DNA from: Seminavis robusta
Taxonomy: Eukaryota > Bacillariophyta > Bacillariophyceae > Naviculales > Naviculaceae
Length of the DNA stretch: 64,000 nt
Reading direction: 5' to 3'
Assembly (NCBI GenBank): GCA_903772945.1
Contig: CAICTM010000042.1
Coordinates: 91,590 to 155,589 of the forward strand
The position numbers and the translations under genes are program-made. Below are positions 20,007-31,108 of the stretch, in pieces. Under the pieces are notes generated by a model. The model worked only from the letters and a program-made list of their open reading frames with translations. It did not search any database and was not told the origin of the DNA. Numbering within the stretch: the first letter of the stretch is position 1; each line of letters begins with the position of its first letter.

Positions 20007-21648
20007 TTTTGAGCCCAGAAAACAAACAAGGAGGAGGAGATTATGCGCTTTGGAAGATTTTATGGATGCTGGTACCGGTACGTCTTGAACCTTAGCTTTT
20101 AGCTGATCTTCCTTCCTTGGCCTGATCCCACTTCGGAGTCTGTAATTGCCATAGCTATTGCCATAGAGAGAAACATGATCGAAAAGCGATAGCAGAGAAG
20201 AAGATGGGAGGTGAAGTTCTGAAGCTCTCAATGACCGAGAGCACCACACTTAAAGGACATCTTGAAGCCTTTCTGTTCTTCCATCGGTTGTTGTGAACTT
20301 TTCGCGAAAGAACGGCCGGAAAAGACCTTTGAAGAGATCCCCCGGCGTCCGCATCAGCCCCACATCGCCATACATACAATGTCATGTACTCACTTGGCTT
20401 TTCGTGAACATTATTTAAAGGGATGTGTTAGTGCGTACCGGTAGGGAGGAAGTGCACAAGGCAAAGGTGAACAAGTTTTGACCAGCGGAAATGACATGTT
20501 TTTGAAGACTTAGCTAGACTGGACCTTCATCTTGGATTATTTATCAATGGTAGTTGACCCTTTTAAGACATTTTATTCAGATGATCCTTGCACCTGGAAA
20601 TAATGATAAATACAAATGTGACTTGGTTTGAAGCTTACTGGACTGGCAAAATGGTTTCCAAACCAAAGTCTGAATCTCCGAAAACACGAGTGGTGCGTGA
20701 TTGCCTTGACCCTTGAAGCCAAGCAACATAGCAACATCATCAGCAAGAGCTGAAGCCGAATGGAGACTGATACTGACTGGAGATTCCCTTTGGTCCGCCC
20801 TGTGTGAACTATTGTGCTGATGGGACAGGTAGAGCTCCTCAGCCAACATTGAGGTTCTCAGGCTCACAAAGGATATTACCCGGCAGCTCGAGCTCTTCTA
20901 GCTTCCACTCTGCTGTTGTAGGTAGACTACAGGCACTGCGGCTTCAGAATGATTTGATTTGATTCGATTCGATTCAATCCGGCGTGCAAGCAGCCGTCAA
21001 CCCACACCCAGTTGTCCAAGTGTGATCGCGGCAGCGTCAGCAGATCGCTCCTGAGCTGTCACGTTTTTAGCTGTTCTACGAATGGGGTATTCGCGGAGGA
21101 TATCGAAACAAGAGCTTCGAACTTCGAACTACACCTGTACTACGTGTAATAGATAATAGACTATGCGAAAGGCCGAGAATAGTATGGACAGGGTTCAAGA
21201 TCACGAAGTACCGTACGGTGGCAAAGATCATGATATGAATTTCATTTTCGCTAGCTCGCTACTAGCTAGTGGACCAATGCCCGCAGAGGGCTAAGGGAAA
21301 CAAGAGGAGAGGAAACATTGAGGAAATCTTGTCGAGGAAACGCATGGTTGGAGCGATTAGGTCCTTTGTGCTATTCTATAAAAGCTATAATAGTGAATTC
21401 GATTGAAGCCATCAACTGCATGGTCTCAGGATGATTCGTCTAATCCTTCTTTCGACCGAGCCCATGTGCAGATTGCATGATGCGTCATGAAAGAGAGAAT
21501 TAGCAGTGCAAGAGGGAATGTGCACTAGCTACCTAGACCGTTGAATTTGCAGGCATTCAGGCATTCCACCAAAGGATGATGCAGTCATTCATAGTTTCAA
21601 AAAGAGCCCAACGTAGAAAGAATGCTACGTTACAAGTCCTAGCGGCTC
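20007..21648. other. Gene-free region
   Basis: No gene is supported over 1.6 kb. Short GATTC runs occur near 20950-20975 and a GCTAGCTCGCTACTAGCTAG run near 21250. Confidence 0.4.
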
Positions 21649-23640
21649 TCATTCTTCAAGTCCGCCGTGGTGTTCATCTTCCTCGTCCTCTCCGTGTGCA
21701 CTGGAGTGCTGATAATCCCCGAAACCACCCTCCATGGGTCTTCCCAAGCCGTCTTGTTGGCCCATACCCATAGGGGCCGGTTGATTGAAGCCCCCCACCA
21801 TTGAGAGAGGTTGCATCGGATGAGTCAGTCCCCGTTGCTGATACATCATTGACTGGAGGTGGTGCTGGTTGTGTTGATGACCGTATTGATGAGGCTGCAT
21901 TGGCATTGGCCACTGCTGCTGTTGAGCCATTGCCTGTTGCTGGGCCATTGCCTGTTGAAATGGGATCTGTTGGTGGGGATGTAAATGCATGGTCGGCAAA
22001 AAGGGTGACACTAGTTGGCCTTCGGGGGGCTGGACCGCTGCAAGATTCCCTCGGCCAGCAGTGGGGGGCACCCGCCCTGCAGGGTCTGGTTGCCGCCCCT
22101 GGAGAACGGGTAACGGTGCCTCCCTGATCGGAATGGGCTCCAAGTCAATACGCTGTTCCTGTTGTGTGGGTGAAAGCTGGAAGGACGGTGGATTGGTAGC
22201 AAGGGGCACCTGCATGTTGCCGCCTCCAGGATACATGTGGTGGGTGTGATTGTGGTTGAGATCATACATGAAGGGGTTTTGGAGGAACTGTTGTTGCTGC
22301 TGCTGTTGCTGTTGTCGTGCCATACCGCTGGCGGTGAAGGCAAGTGGCATTTGAGGAAGTAGCCCTGGAAGCGGTTGTTGGGGGGCTTGCCCCGCTGCTG
22401 AAGCAGCAGCAGACAAGCTGGGGTTTGGAATGTTGGGAAACACTATTCCAATGGAGCACCGACCGCAGCAAGGAAACGGAGAGGGAATGGATGAGTGCGC
22501 ACATGTCAATTGGACAGAGTATGCCGGTATCCATGCAATCACTTACCTTCATTGGTGGCTGCACTGCTTAGGGACAATGACGGGGTTGGCATCGTATCAG
22601 CCCCGGCACTATCCCCAGTTCCTCCTGAAGGGGGGAGGTCAGCTGCTTTTGATTTTGCTCGCTTGGCTCGTTTGGCTGGCCTAGGTCTTGACGGCGGCCA
22701 AGCTTCCTTGTCTGAGGATTCTTCTTCGGGTTCTTTGCAAACGCTAGCAGACCGTTCGCGAGACTGCGTGGCCTGACTTTCCTGACGAGATTGGCTCTGG
22801 TGGCTTCGTTGGGTAGCATCAATCAAAGCGTGGCTCTGCTTCATGTCCTTTTCCTTTTGTCGTCTTCTCTTTGCCTTGGTGCTCGATCGATACTGTGGGT
22901 GAAAACATACATCACAGCATGCATGAAGAGCAAGATCAGAGTTGGAAAGGGCCGAGCGATTGCATAAGCTCATTGCAAGGAGACTTACCTGATGATGGAG
23001 CATATCCCTGAAGGACTGATGGCAACAGAGGGGCACATCCGTCAGCATCATGAACCAGTATAAATTAGGGTAGCAAGGCATGTTTACCATTGAGTCTTAC
23101 CTGGCCAGTCTTCTCCCTGGCGATGTGATCTGTAACCGTGAACCAAGTTCCATTGACGCATCGGACAAAGCCCCCTTGTGGGCTCAGCTCCTTGATGGAC
23201 TCGACTATCCCGGATACAATGGCTGACTTTTCTTGCTTGTTGGTTGTCTTGGAGTATCTCTCCAGATTGTCTTTGATAGTGGACCGATACCTGACATTTC
23301 CGGGGGCATTCATGGCCCATTTGCCTCGTGAACAAACTACATCGTATTCCCCTGGTTTGAAGTCATCGCCTAGTTTGTCCAGCAAGTCCTTTGTGGATGA
23401 CGTCGTGGATATGTATGGTTTCGTCTCGCCTTTGTCGTCATCTGCGGCATCTGAAAGTGCATTGCTCCCTCGTCTACGGCTTTGGCCTGAAACACTGGGG
23501 TCCGGTTTGCGGCTACTACTGGGTTTCTTCTCGTCCTTCCTTTTCTCATCGTCGTCGCTCTCTTTCCCTTGAAGCATAACCCTCTCTAGGATAAAGTCAA
23601 TTCTGCTCAAGGTGGGGGTGGTTGGGGTTCTATGAGCCAT
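21649..23640 (-). CDS. DUF6824 protein with a Gln/Pro-rich C-terminus
   Basis: Four exons encode 568 residues: 23640-23101, 23015-22989 (27 nt), 22892-22547 and 22442-21649. Introns are 85, 96 and 104 bp, all GT-AG and frame-consistent. The DUF6824 domain (about residues 95-195) is split over three exons. It shows YDVVCSRGKWAMNAPGN, then EKSAIVSGIVESIKE, then WFTVTDHIAREKTGQ, SFRDMLHHQ from the 27-nt exon, and YRSSTKAKRRRQ. A nuclear-type basic run (RPAKRAKRAKSKAAD) follows. The last ~260 residues are low-complexity and rich in Gln, Pro, Met and His, with a poly-Gln run and an acidic His-rich end. DUF6824 proteins are abundant in diatoms and of unknown function. The layout suggests a nuclear regulator, which is inference. 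The start is the first in-frame ATG before the domain. Confidence 0.85.
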
Positions 23641-25441
23641 GGGATGTCCATCCGATACTAATAGTTCCACGTTCTGATTTGCACACTCTGTTTTTGGTGG
23701 TCGGGATTAGAACGTAATGAGTCTGTGTTTTAAAGGTGATGGCTGCAAGAGATATTGAAAGCAACGTAGTGTGACGACTTATCAATTGGTAAAGTTGCAT
23801 TGCTCATCAATCAAATCTTGCCTTTTCCCACCCCAGCACAAAGCAGAAAAACCTATTCGCACATTGGGCTGCATGGCCTGGTTGGGTTCGCTTCGAATTC
23901 CCTGGAAATAACGTGCGTACGGTACGATACGAAGTCTAAGCGCTGCATTGGTGGTGGTCTCATCGATGTGTATACCAGCCACACCGGCCAAGTCTGCATA
24001 CAGTTTTAACCTGGCACACAGCATTACCACCCACCACACCCCAGTGTGCACATTTCAGTAGGCCATTCATTCATTCGCGGCTAGTAGAGCACTTGAAGAT
24101 GTTTGCCCAAGCTATGTTCAGGAAGACTATCGACTGTCACGTGTTTAACAATGAGGATCCGTTTCTATCCAGAAGAGAAGGTCTCCTTCTCGATAATTAT
24201 TACATGGATTTCACATTGGACATTTTTGAGGGAACATGAAGCCTTATTCAATGATTTAGTGTTCTCATGACTTTTAAGCCTTAAAACAAGGTAGACACAG
24301 CCAGAACTCATTAAAAAGAGCTCAAGAAGATGGGATCTTTTATCAGCAGCCATTCACAAATTAATTGTTGTCAGCAACGCTATTAATAAACCAGGGAGCT
24401 ACTCTAGAGGTCATACCGAAAGGGAAGCTTTCGGATGTCCTCCTTCCCTTTTCAGCGCATCGAGGTGGAGTTCTCGGTCGAGTCCAGTGGTTGGCTGGGG
24501 ATGGAGATCTTGAATCTTGAGGCATGAGACACACGATTGCTTTTATTGGTATTTTGGTGGGCGTCTCCTTTTGATCCTTTTGAGGAACCAGTCATTGTCT
24601 TTATTTCCCTTCCGCTGTGCGGTCGCTTTCCCAATCCAGTGGCTGACTAACTTACTTCCTCTATTTTTCTTGAGGAGTGACAAATCCAGAGGACTTTTGA
24701 TCTGCCTACTAAGATGAAATCCGTTTTCTCTCGACTCGGTGTCTTGAATCGAACCAAAGGCTCAAGGATGCAGATGCAACTTCCTTCCAACTACCGGCTA
24801 GCTCGAACAATTTTAACTGGGTTGGAATGTTCAGAATCAGGGCAGGCGGTGAGCTTGCTGCTAGCGCTCCAGAACACTAGAGCTGCATATCAATAATAGT
24901 TTTGCAGCCCTCTAACGTGAAACACAAGGAAGGTACCGCCCAAGTAGCGGTACGTACTAGTACCGGTAGTAACACTGGGGTTGCTTGAACGCCGCTTGAA
25001 GTTGCATTGTGAGCGGAGAAATTGGTGGCCAGATGTGGAAAAAATGCTGACGAGGTGCATCGAAGACATAATAGAATGAACGTACGGAATGTTTTCACGA
25101 AAAAGAGCTGTACCAGAATGGTCTCAGATTGCCTCAAGAATGGTCCTCTGGATTTCTTTTTTATACGTGCTTTCTATTACGTCTCATGGAGACGACGCTC
25201 CTTTTAGTTACCCCCTCAGTTGCACTCTGAAATCGATTGGCTCGCGTTTACTGTGTAAATTAGTGTACCCGCACTTCAGTTGCAGAATCAACGGTCATGT
25301 GTATCCATAAGTAACAGGTTCTCGTTCGATAAAAATAGATCCATTCGTGGATAAAGGAACCGTTGAAGTTACTAAGGTTAAGGTCGATCGATTTGATTCG
25401 AAGTACTAGTACTGTACCGGTATCTGTTATCAAGCCTGTTA
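23641..25441. other. Gene-free region
   Basis: No gene is supported. Only short frames without coding character; a small GTACCGGTA palindromic cluster lies near 24950-24970. Confidence 0.4.
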
Positions 25442-25519
25442 TTGAAGGTACAGCGCTGACTTCTCTCCCTCATTGAATTTCTATGGTAAACAGGAGAGAA
25501 TTCCAAGCTCGGCCGTCAA
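25442..25519 (+). repeat. Foldback hairpin unit 1 (78 nt)
   Basis: The first and last 27 bases pair imperfectly (about 19 of 27 positions by eye), with TTCTCTCC against GGAGAGAA next to a 24-base loop containing CTCATTGAATTTCTATGG. It begins TTGAAGG and ends GGCCGTCAA. It is exactly as long as units 2 and 3. Confidence 0.7.
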
Positions 25520-25578
25520 CGATCGATCGATGGCTACTACTACTATTATGGGTAAGTCTATTATCAAGTGTGTTATTA

Positions 25579-25656
25579 TTGAAGGTGCAGCACTGATTTC
25601 TCTCCCTCATTGTATTCCTATGGTAAACAGGAGGTAAATCCAAGCTTGGCCGACAA
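25579..25656 (+). repeat. Foldback hairpin unit 2 (78 nt)
   Basis: Same length and loop start as units 1 and 3. Here GATTT pairs with AAATC where unit 3 has GAATT with AATTC, so both sides changed together. It sits inside a GTAAGT...ACAG segment (25552-25659, 108 bp) that resembles a diatom intron. Confidence 0.7.
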
Positions 25657-25740
25657 CAGTGATATCGGTGGTAGGAGGTACCGGTAGGAGGATCGTTCGA
25701 TCGAATCGATTCGAGGTAAGCCTATTATCAAGAGCGTTTG

Positions 25741-25818
25741 TTGAAGGTGCAGCGCTGAATTCTCTCCCTCATTGAATTTCTATGGTATTCAGGAGAGAAT
25801 TCCGAGCTCGGCCGTCAA
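25741..25818 (+). repeat. Foldback hairpin unit 3 (78 nt)
   Basis: The best-paired of the three 78-nt units: GAATTCTCTCC pairs perfectly with GGAGAGAATTC, and about 21 of 27 stem positions pair in all. It sits inside a GTAAGC...ACAG segment (25716-25821, 106 bp). Confidence 0.75.
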
Positions 25819-25884
25819 CAGGTGAGTTGTTTTAATTATTCGAATCGAATCGGTCGCACCTCTGTTATCCAGGCCTCACTCAAG

Positions 25885-25971
25885 CCGTCCTTCTCCGGTG
25901 CAGAACAGAAAGCCATCCCTCATTGAATCCTATGGACCGTGGGATGGCAGTCAGTTCTCGGCCCATGACGG
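25885..25971 (+). repeat. Foldback hairpin unit 4 (87 nt)
   Basis: The loop keeps CTCATTGAATCCTATGG, but the stem is different: GCCATCCC pairs with GGGATGGC, where units 1-3 have TTCTCTCC with GGAGAGAA. CCGTC at the left end pairs with GACGG at the right end. The stem has therefore changed on both sides while pairing is kept. Confidence 0.7.
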
Positions 25972-25995
25972 CCAAGTTGGTGCAATTTGAAAAAC

Positions 25996-26099
25996 AATGG
26001 TAAGTCTCCGGTCGTCTGCAGTTGAGCACAGAAAACAAAACTCATATCTATTTGTTATTTTCTCTGCTGTACTGCTGACGGCCGATGAATTACCATTGT
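25996..26099 (+). repeat. Foldback hairpin unit 5 (104 nt)
   Basis: CAATGGTAA at the left end is the exact reverse complement of TTACCATTG at the right end. The inner arms CGG.CGTC.GCAGT..AGCA.AGAAAA pair almost fully around an ACTCATATCTATTT loop. A second copy of this unit lies at 52260-52339. Confidence 0.75.
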
Positions 26100-26433
26100 C
26101 GCGGTCCAACGAACGATTGATCGCTCCGAATAACATGAGGAAGAAGAGGCTACCGCTACGGAGGTATGTGTACGGAGGAAACTGTTAACTCCAGCCCTAC
26201 CAACAGCCTGAACGGATCGTCGTCGAGTCATTGAATAGCAACAGCCGTCAAGCGAAGAAGGCTACACGACAACACACAAGCACAGTGGAGAGTGGATCCT
26301 CGGACCGGATTCATCCCTCCTTGTTATTTCCTAGTGGTTTGGTGGTGATTTCTGTGTCGATATCCATTTTCCTGCGGGAACAGTGCTCGTAGCGCCTGGC
26401 TTGATACTATTCCTGTACTCATTGTAATGGTGA

Positions 26434-27156
26434 GGTAATGGAGCGTAGCGAGTAAAGCCGAAGCTGAGTGTGTTCGGTACTGTTGCCGATGTAACTATAC
26501 GGTAGCTAGCTACAATGGCTGGATTGACAATGTGCGGTTGTGCATGTATTCGTCATAAGGATCCAATGCAAGGTGCCGGTAACGGAGTGTAGCCAGTAAA
26601 GCGGAACCTGAGTGTGTTTGGCACTGTTGCCACTGTCACGGATTGATGTAACTCTATGGTAACTGGCTACAATGGCTGGATTGACAATATTCGGTTTTGT
26701 GCATGTATTCGTCATAAGGATCCAATGCGAGGTAACCGAGTGCAGCGAGCAAAGCCGAACCTGAGTGTGTTCGGTACTGTTGCCACTGTCACCGATCGAT
26801 GAACTCTACGGTAGCTAGCTACGATGGCTGGATTGACAATGTTCGGTTGTGCATGTATTCGTCATAAGGATCCAATGCAAGGTACCGGTAACGGAGTGTA
26901 GCAAGTAAAGCGGAACCTGAGTGTGTTCGGTACTGTTGCCACTGTCACTGATCGATGAACTCTACGATAGCTGGCTACGATGGCTGGATTGACAATGTTC
27001 GGTTGTGCATGTATTCGTCATAAGGATCCAATGCAAGGTACCAGTAACGGAGTGTAGCAAGTAAAGCGGAACCTGAGTGTGTTCGGTACTGTTGCCACTG
27101 TCGCCGATGTAACTCTCTGCCTACGGTACCGTAGCTGGCTACAATGGCTGGATTGC
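26434..27156 (+). repeat. Satellite-like tandem array, ~145-156-bp unit, about 4.7 copies
   Basis: Units begin near 26434, 26579, 26731, 26887 and 27043 with GGTAA.GGAG.G.AGC.AGTAAAGC. Each carries CTGAGTGTGTTCGGTACTGT, ATGGCTGGATTGACAAT and CATGTATTCGTCATAAGGAT. Copies are highly similar, and the last one stops about 40 bases short. No coding frame runs through it. Confidence 0.85.
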
Positions 27157-28530
27157 ATGTAACTGAGGAAACAGGAGACGAACGCTGAAAAAAAGCCGAA
27201 TTAAAGATTTAGGTTGCTTCAGGAGTAGTGTCTTCAGGTGATTAATTAAGGATGGTGCTACGTCACCACTTCACCAGTCCTAATTCGTGTTCTGAGCAAC
27301 CTTTCCATTTTTGCTGGCGAATGCGGAGGGACGAACATGGAGCTGAAGGCTCCAAGCAGCGCTGATTCACAAATTGTCCGGTGTTGTTTGATCCCACTTG
27401 TAAATGGGAGTTCATTCAGCTTGGTGGCACAGTTTCTGCTTCTAAAAATCAGCAACACCCCAAGAAGTTGCTGTATAGAACGTTGCTTAGCAGCCAGCTT
27501 GATGCCTTTACTATTAACCCCCTCCTCGAAAGAATAGCCCCATCAAAAGGAAGGAGCAAGTGATGGGAGATGTTTGGTGACGTTTGCTTGGTGGTACCAG
27601 TGATATGGCTGGGTCCTTGGCTGGCTGGTTGTGATGTTGTGATGTGCAAAGGCAGGGCACCTGGTAGCATTGCATATCTACTCTTTGCCAGCCAGCATGC
27701 CAATATTCCTCTCAAAGGATTGTTTGATACTCACCCGAGCCAAGGGCGATTGGTATGTAATCCTCCTGTTGCTTGCTCTTTTGCTTGCTGTGTGTCTCAT
27801 GAGGCAAATGACAAGATCACGTATTTACACAATGATCGCGGCGGCTGGCACACGAGGGAACCACCATCTGGTCCAGCATGCAAAATAAACACACAAAATA
27901 AAGCTCGCTTCTGATGTTGACGGGAGCTGGGAATGGAAATTGCCAAAGTGGTACCGATGGTTTGGAGCAGAGGCTGGGTCCGCAGAGACTGGGTGCGGAG
28001 TTGTTCGATCCTGCAGCAAAGAAAAGGATCTAGCTAGGAGAATGTTAGGAGCTGGCTAAATGTTAGAGTGGCGGAATGCACTAGACTATGTGGCAAAAAA
28101 AGTTAGCTAGATCTAAATGTTGGGACAACTGGTTCCTCGGGCAGCGTGCGGTACGACTGTACCGTACGGTACCGAAAAGTATGCGATTTGGGGTTGAGCC
28201 AGCCCATCAGACCCGCCGCATCCTGAAAACTCTAGCTAGCTAAAGCAAGCATTTAGAGTTTGTTTAATAATATTTTGCTCGCGTTGTGCAGCACCGTATG
28301 AGGGCGAACAGTCCCCCCCCCCGTTCCCCGTTCCCGGTACAGCCTGACAATATGTGCTGTAGAGCGGGTTGTCTGCCAGACAAGGTTGCATCTCTATAGC
28401 TACCACTAACATTGATTTCCGCATCGTAACGTTGCTGCCCCGCAAGTTAGCTACTACTAGCTAGCTAATGGCAAGCTACTAGCTAGCACTGTAGTGCCAC
28501 AGTGCCACTCGAGCCGAGTTCTTGTCTCTG
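27157..28530. other. Gene-free region
   Basis: No gene is supported. It includes a C9 run near 28312 and GTACCGTACGGTACC near 28158-28172. Confidence 0.4.
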
Positions 28531-28650
28531 GACTCGACTCGACTCGACTCGACTCGACTCGACTCGACTCGACTCGACTCGACTCGACTCGACTCGACTC
28601 GACTCGACTCGACTCGACTCGACTCGACTCGACTCGACTCGACTCGACTC
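28531..28650 (+). repeat. Perfect (GACTC)24 microsatellite
   Basis: Exactly 24 uninterrupted GACTC units (120 bp). Because three units make 15 bases without a stop, the tract is open in all six frames and produces artificial LDSTR/RVESS repeat proteins in translation. It should not be annotated as coding. Confidence 0.97.
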
Positions 28651-29408
28651 TCTGGTGCCTACGTATTGTGCCGGCCACTTCTTACATGTACTATAAAATT
28701 CCAAGCAGCAAAGCGGTGTAAGGGTACCCAACGGTAGACAAAACCGCAAGCAAAGTGTGTTCTGCTCCACCGCAGGCTTCCTTTTGGAACATGGGCAAGG
28801 GCATGGAAGCAACAATGGTTCCCGATCCATCCGTTGTGATCATCACGTCAAAGACCGACCAAAACCATTCTCTAGCGTAAGCAAAGATAATGGTTATGGT
28901 ACCGAAAAGTTGACTGTCATGTGGTCATGCAGTCGTTCGAAATCTATCTGAATCCTACAATGCTGCACCATGGGTATCCGTTGCTCCGACACGTTGTGCA
29001 AGGATCGAATCTTTCTTTCCTCTTGACCGTGGCAAATTGGATCAGATTTCCTCCATTGAGATCCGTGCCACTGGTCGAACCCAACGAAACTTTCATGGGC
29101 AACCTTGCAGTGAATTCGGTTGAAAAGATTCGTTCTGGGACTGGACCTTGGCAACAATCGTCGGCCATCTCTACTCACTGAGATGCCAAGGAGCGCCGTC
29201 AAAATGCATGCGTTGAAAAGGGGAGACCTGCATGGAAATGATCAGTTGATCTGATGTCCTGATACTCCGTACTCATGAAAATGGCAGCGTCCCCACTCGT
29301 TTAGGGAGGGCTGAGCACATTGTTTGATCAACGTTGCAAGAAAAGTGAGAGGTTCTCGATTTTCTTTTGCCCCAATCCATTCAAGAGCTACCAGCAGAAA
29401 CAACAACC
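28651..29408. other. Gene-free region
   Basis: A few short frames with some coding flavour between 28790 and 29180 but no consistent reading frame. It may be a decayed gene; nothing recognisable. Confidence 0.3.
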
Positions 29409-30317
29409 ATGGAAATTTCGAATCATTCTAGCAGGGACCAGCGTCTCGAGCGTAGTCGGTACATCAGCAAGGATGCACCAGGCAAGACATCGAACAAGAG
29501 TTCAAGTCGCCATCGTGGCGACGAGCCCATCGTCGTCGCACCACAAAGACGAGATTGTATCACGGATGATCGAATGTATGTCGCGGATGAAAGACAAGAC
29601 AGTTCGGGCAGAACTCATGCGCAAGAGCCAAGATGGAACGACTTTGCTATGACGGTGCATGATCTCTTGTGTACTGCTCCGTGTTTTGTCGGATCCATCC
29701 ACGGCGAGGGGGATGCCGTTTCCACCGCGTCGGGAACGTTCACCTTGCCCGTTGACAACACTACCAGCGGTAGAGTTGGAGCGCAGGACAGTGATGACGA
29801 AGATATGCTGGCTTCATCCATTCATGAGTCATCCTCCTATAGTGGACACCCCGTTGACTGGGGTGACGACGATGACCACGACGACGCGGACGATGAAGGC
29901 GACTACCACGGAACAAGAATGAACAATCTAGCTGGGAGACGCTACCTCGCACCACCCAAGCAACAGGAATCCATCTATCGAACGCCCAGCCAACTGTCTG
30001 CGGCTCCCTCCTTTGCTTCTCACGCGTCGAGGTTCACCCAGCGGGCTCCTTCGGCTTCCACTTCCCACTGCTCCTCAACTGTATCTCAATTTGGTCTGCA
30101 TAGAAGTCCCGCCTGGAGCCATGACCTGGATACTGAAGACGAAGTGAGTCTAGCGGACGATGAAGACTGGGAAGCATTTGTGCCTGTTCACAACACCGAC
30201 TATCGCCGCATTGAAACAAGCAACGGAAGCAAAAGCGTCATTGATGTCACGTACATGGAAGACATGTTCAATGGATTTTCCATGGACGAAAACCAGGGAA
30301 GTCTTCCGAGAAGGTAG
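29409..30317 (+). CDS. Acidic, largely disordered protein of unknown function
   Basis: A single exon of 302 residues. The ATG at 29409 (ACAACCATGGAA) has a strong start context and is preferred to the longer frame. The first ~75 residues are Ser/Arg/Asp-rich. A short hydrophobic stretch (MTVHDLLCTAPCFVGSIHG, about 81-99) is the only likely ordered element. A run of Asp and His (WGDDDDHDDADDEGDYHG) follows, then a Ser/Ala-rich part and a second acidic segment (DTEDEVSLADDEDWEAF). There is no signal peptide, zinc motif or enzyme signature. I do not recognise a family. Confidence 0.65.
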   Translation: MEISNHSSRDQRLERSRYISKDAPGKTSNKSSSRHRGDEPIVVAPQRRDCITDDRMYVADERQDSSGRTHAQEPRWNDFAMTVHDLLCTAPCFVGSIHGEGDAVSTASGTFTLPVDNTTSGRVGAQDSDDEDMLASSIHESSSYSGHPVDWGDDDDHDDADDEGDYHGTRMNNLAGRRYLAPPKQQESIYRTPSQLSAAPSFASHASRFTQRAPSASTSHCSSTVSQFGLHRSPAWSHDLDTEDEVSLADDEDWEAFVPVHNTDYRRIETSNGSKSVIDVTYMEDMFNGFSMDENQGSLPRR

Positions 30318-31108
30318 ACTGTGTTGCTCTCTTTTGTGGGACATGGTGCTGTGGGTTGCTCCAACTAGAATCTTGCTGCCCATTGGTACCATGCCGACCG
30401 GTCCCGCAGCTACTGTAGCGGAATAAAGTTAAGACATTCTCAGGGTTTCAAACGGCCATGTCTAGCTAGCCAGTTCAGTTTTTACAATTTGGTTTCTTCC
30501 GGCTCTTCCTGTCTCGCCTTATGATTTGTTTGGCGAGAAGTGTGCTACCTGGTACCCTGCGCTACGGTACGGTACAGGCTGTCCGCTGGTGAAGTGCTAC
30601 TAGAGGTGAAGCAGCGATAAACGCAATTCAAAGTTACATGTACTTTTTTCTTTTTTTAAGGAGATTGAGATTTTAATGAATGGAAACGTGCAGAATGCTT
30701 GAAGAGGTAAGCTAGCTAGCGTTGGCTTGTTGGCGATAGCGAAGTGATAGCATTCGAATGATATAGCATAGGATGAAGAGTTGATGGATGAATGAATGAA
30801 GAGTGATGTATCCCACAGTGTGTCTTGTACACGGAAGATTAGGCGAATTCAGGGTGATAGGATTAAAAACTGTGAAAGATGCGCATTTTTTTGTTTTTGT
30901 TTTCCAAATAGCAGGACCCATTCAAGTCGAGGTGTAGAACCAACGAGCCGGCGACAGCTTGCCGGAGACGCAGTTGAAAATGATTTCTTCCTGACTGAAA
31001 TATGTACTTGAAATTTGATGTTGTGGTGTGTGTGTGGTGTGGTGTGGTGTGTGCTTGGGATTCAGAAGCGGAGAATAGGGTTTCCCCCTTCTGAATACGA
31101 GTGGGTAG
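30318..31108. other. Convergent 3' region
   Basis: Between the 3' ends of the acidic-protein gene and the bZIP gene. A TGTGGTG microrepeat lies at 31022-31052. No gene is supported. Confidence 0.4.

Noticed and set aside
25442-26099. CRISPR-like array
   Set aside because: Repeat units are hairpins of 78-104 nt with similar rather than unique spacers, in a eukaryotic gene context.
28494-28830. LDSTR/RVESS repeat proteins
   Set aside because: They are translations of the (GACTC)24 microsatellite, which is open in all six frames.
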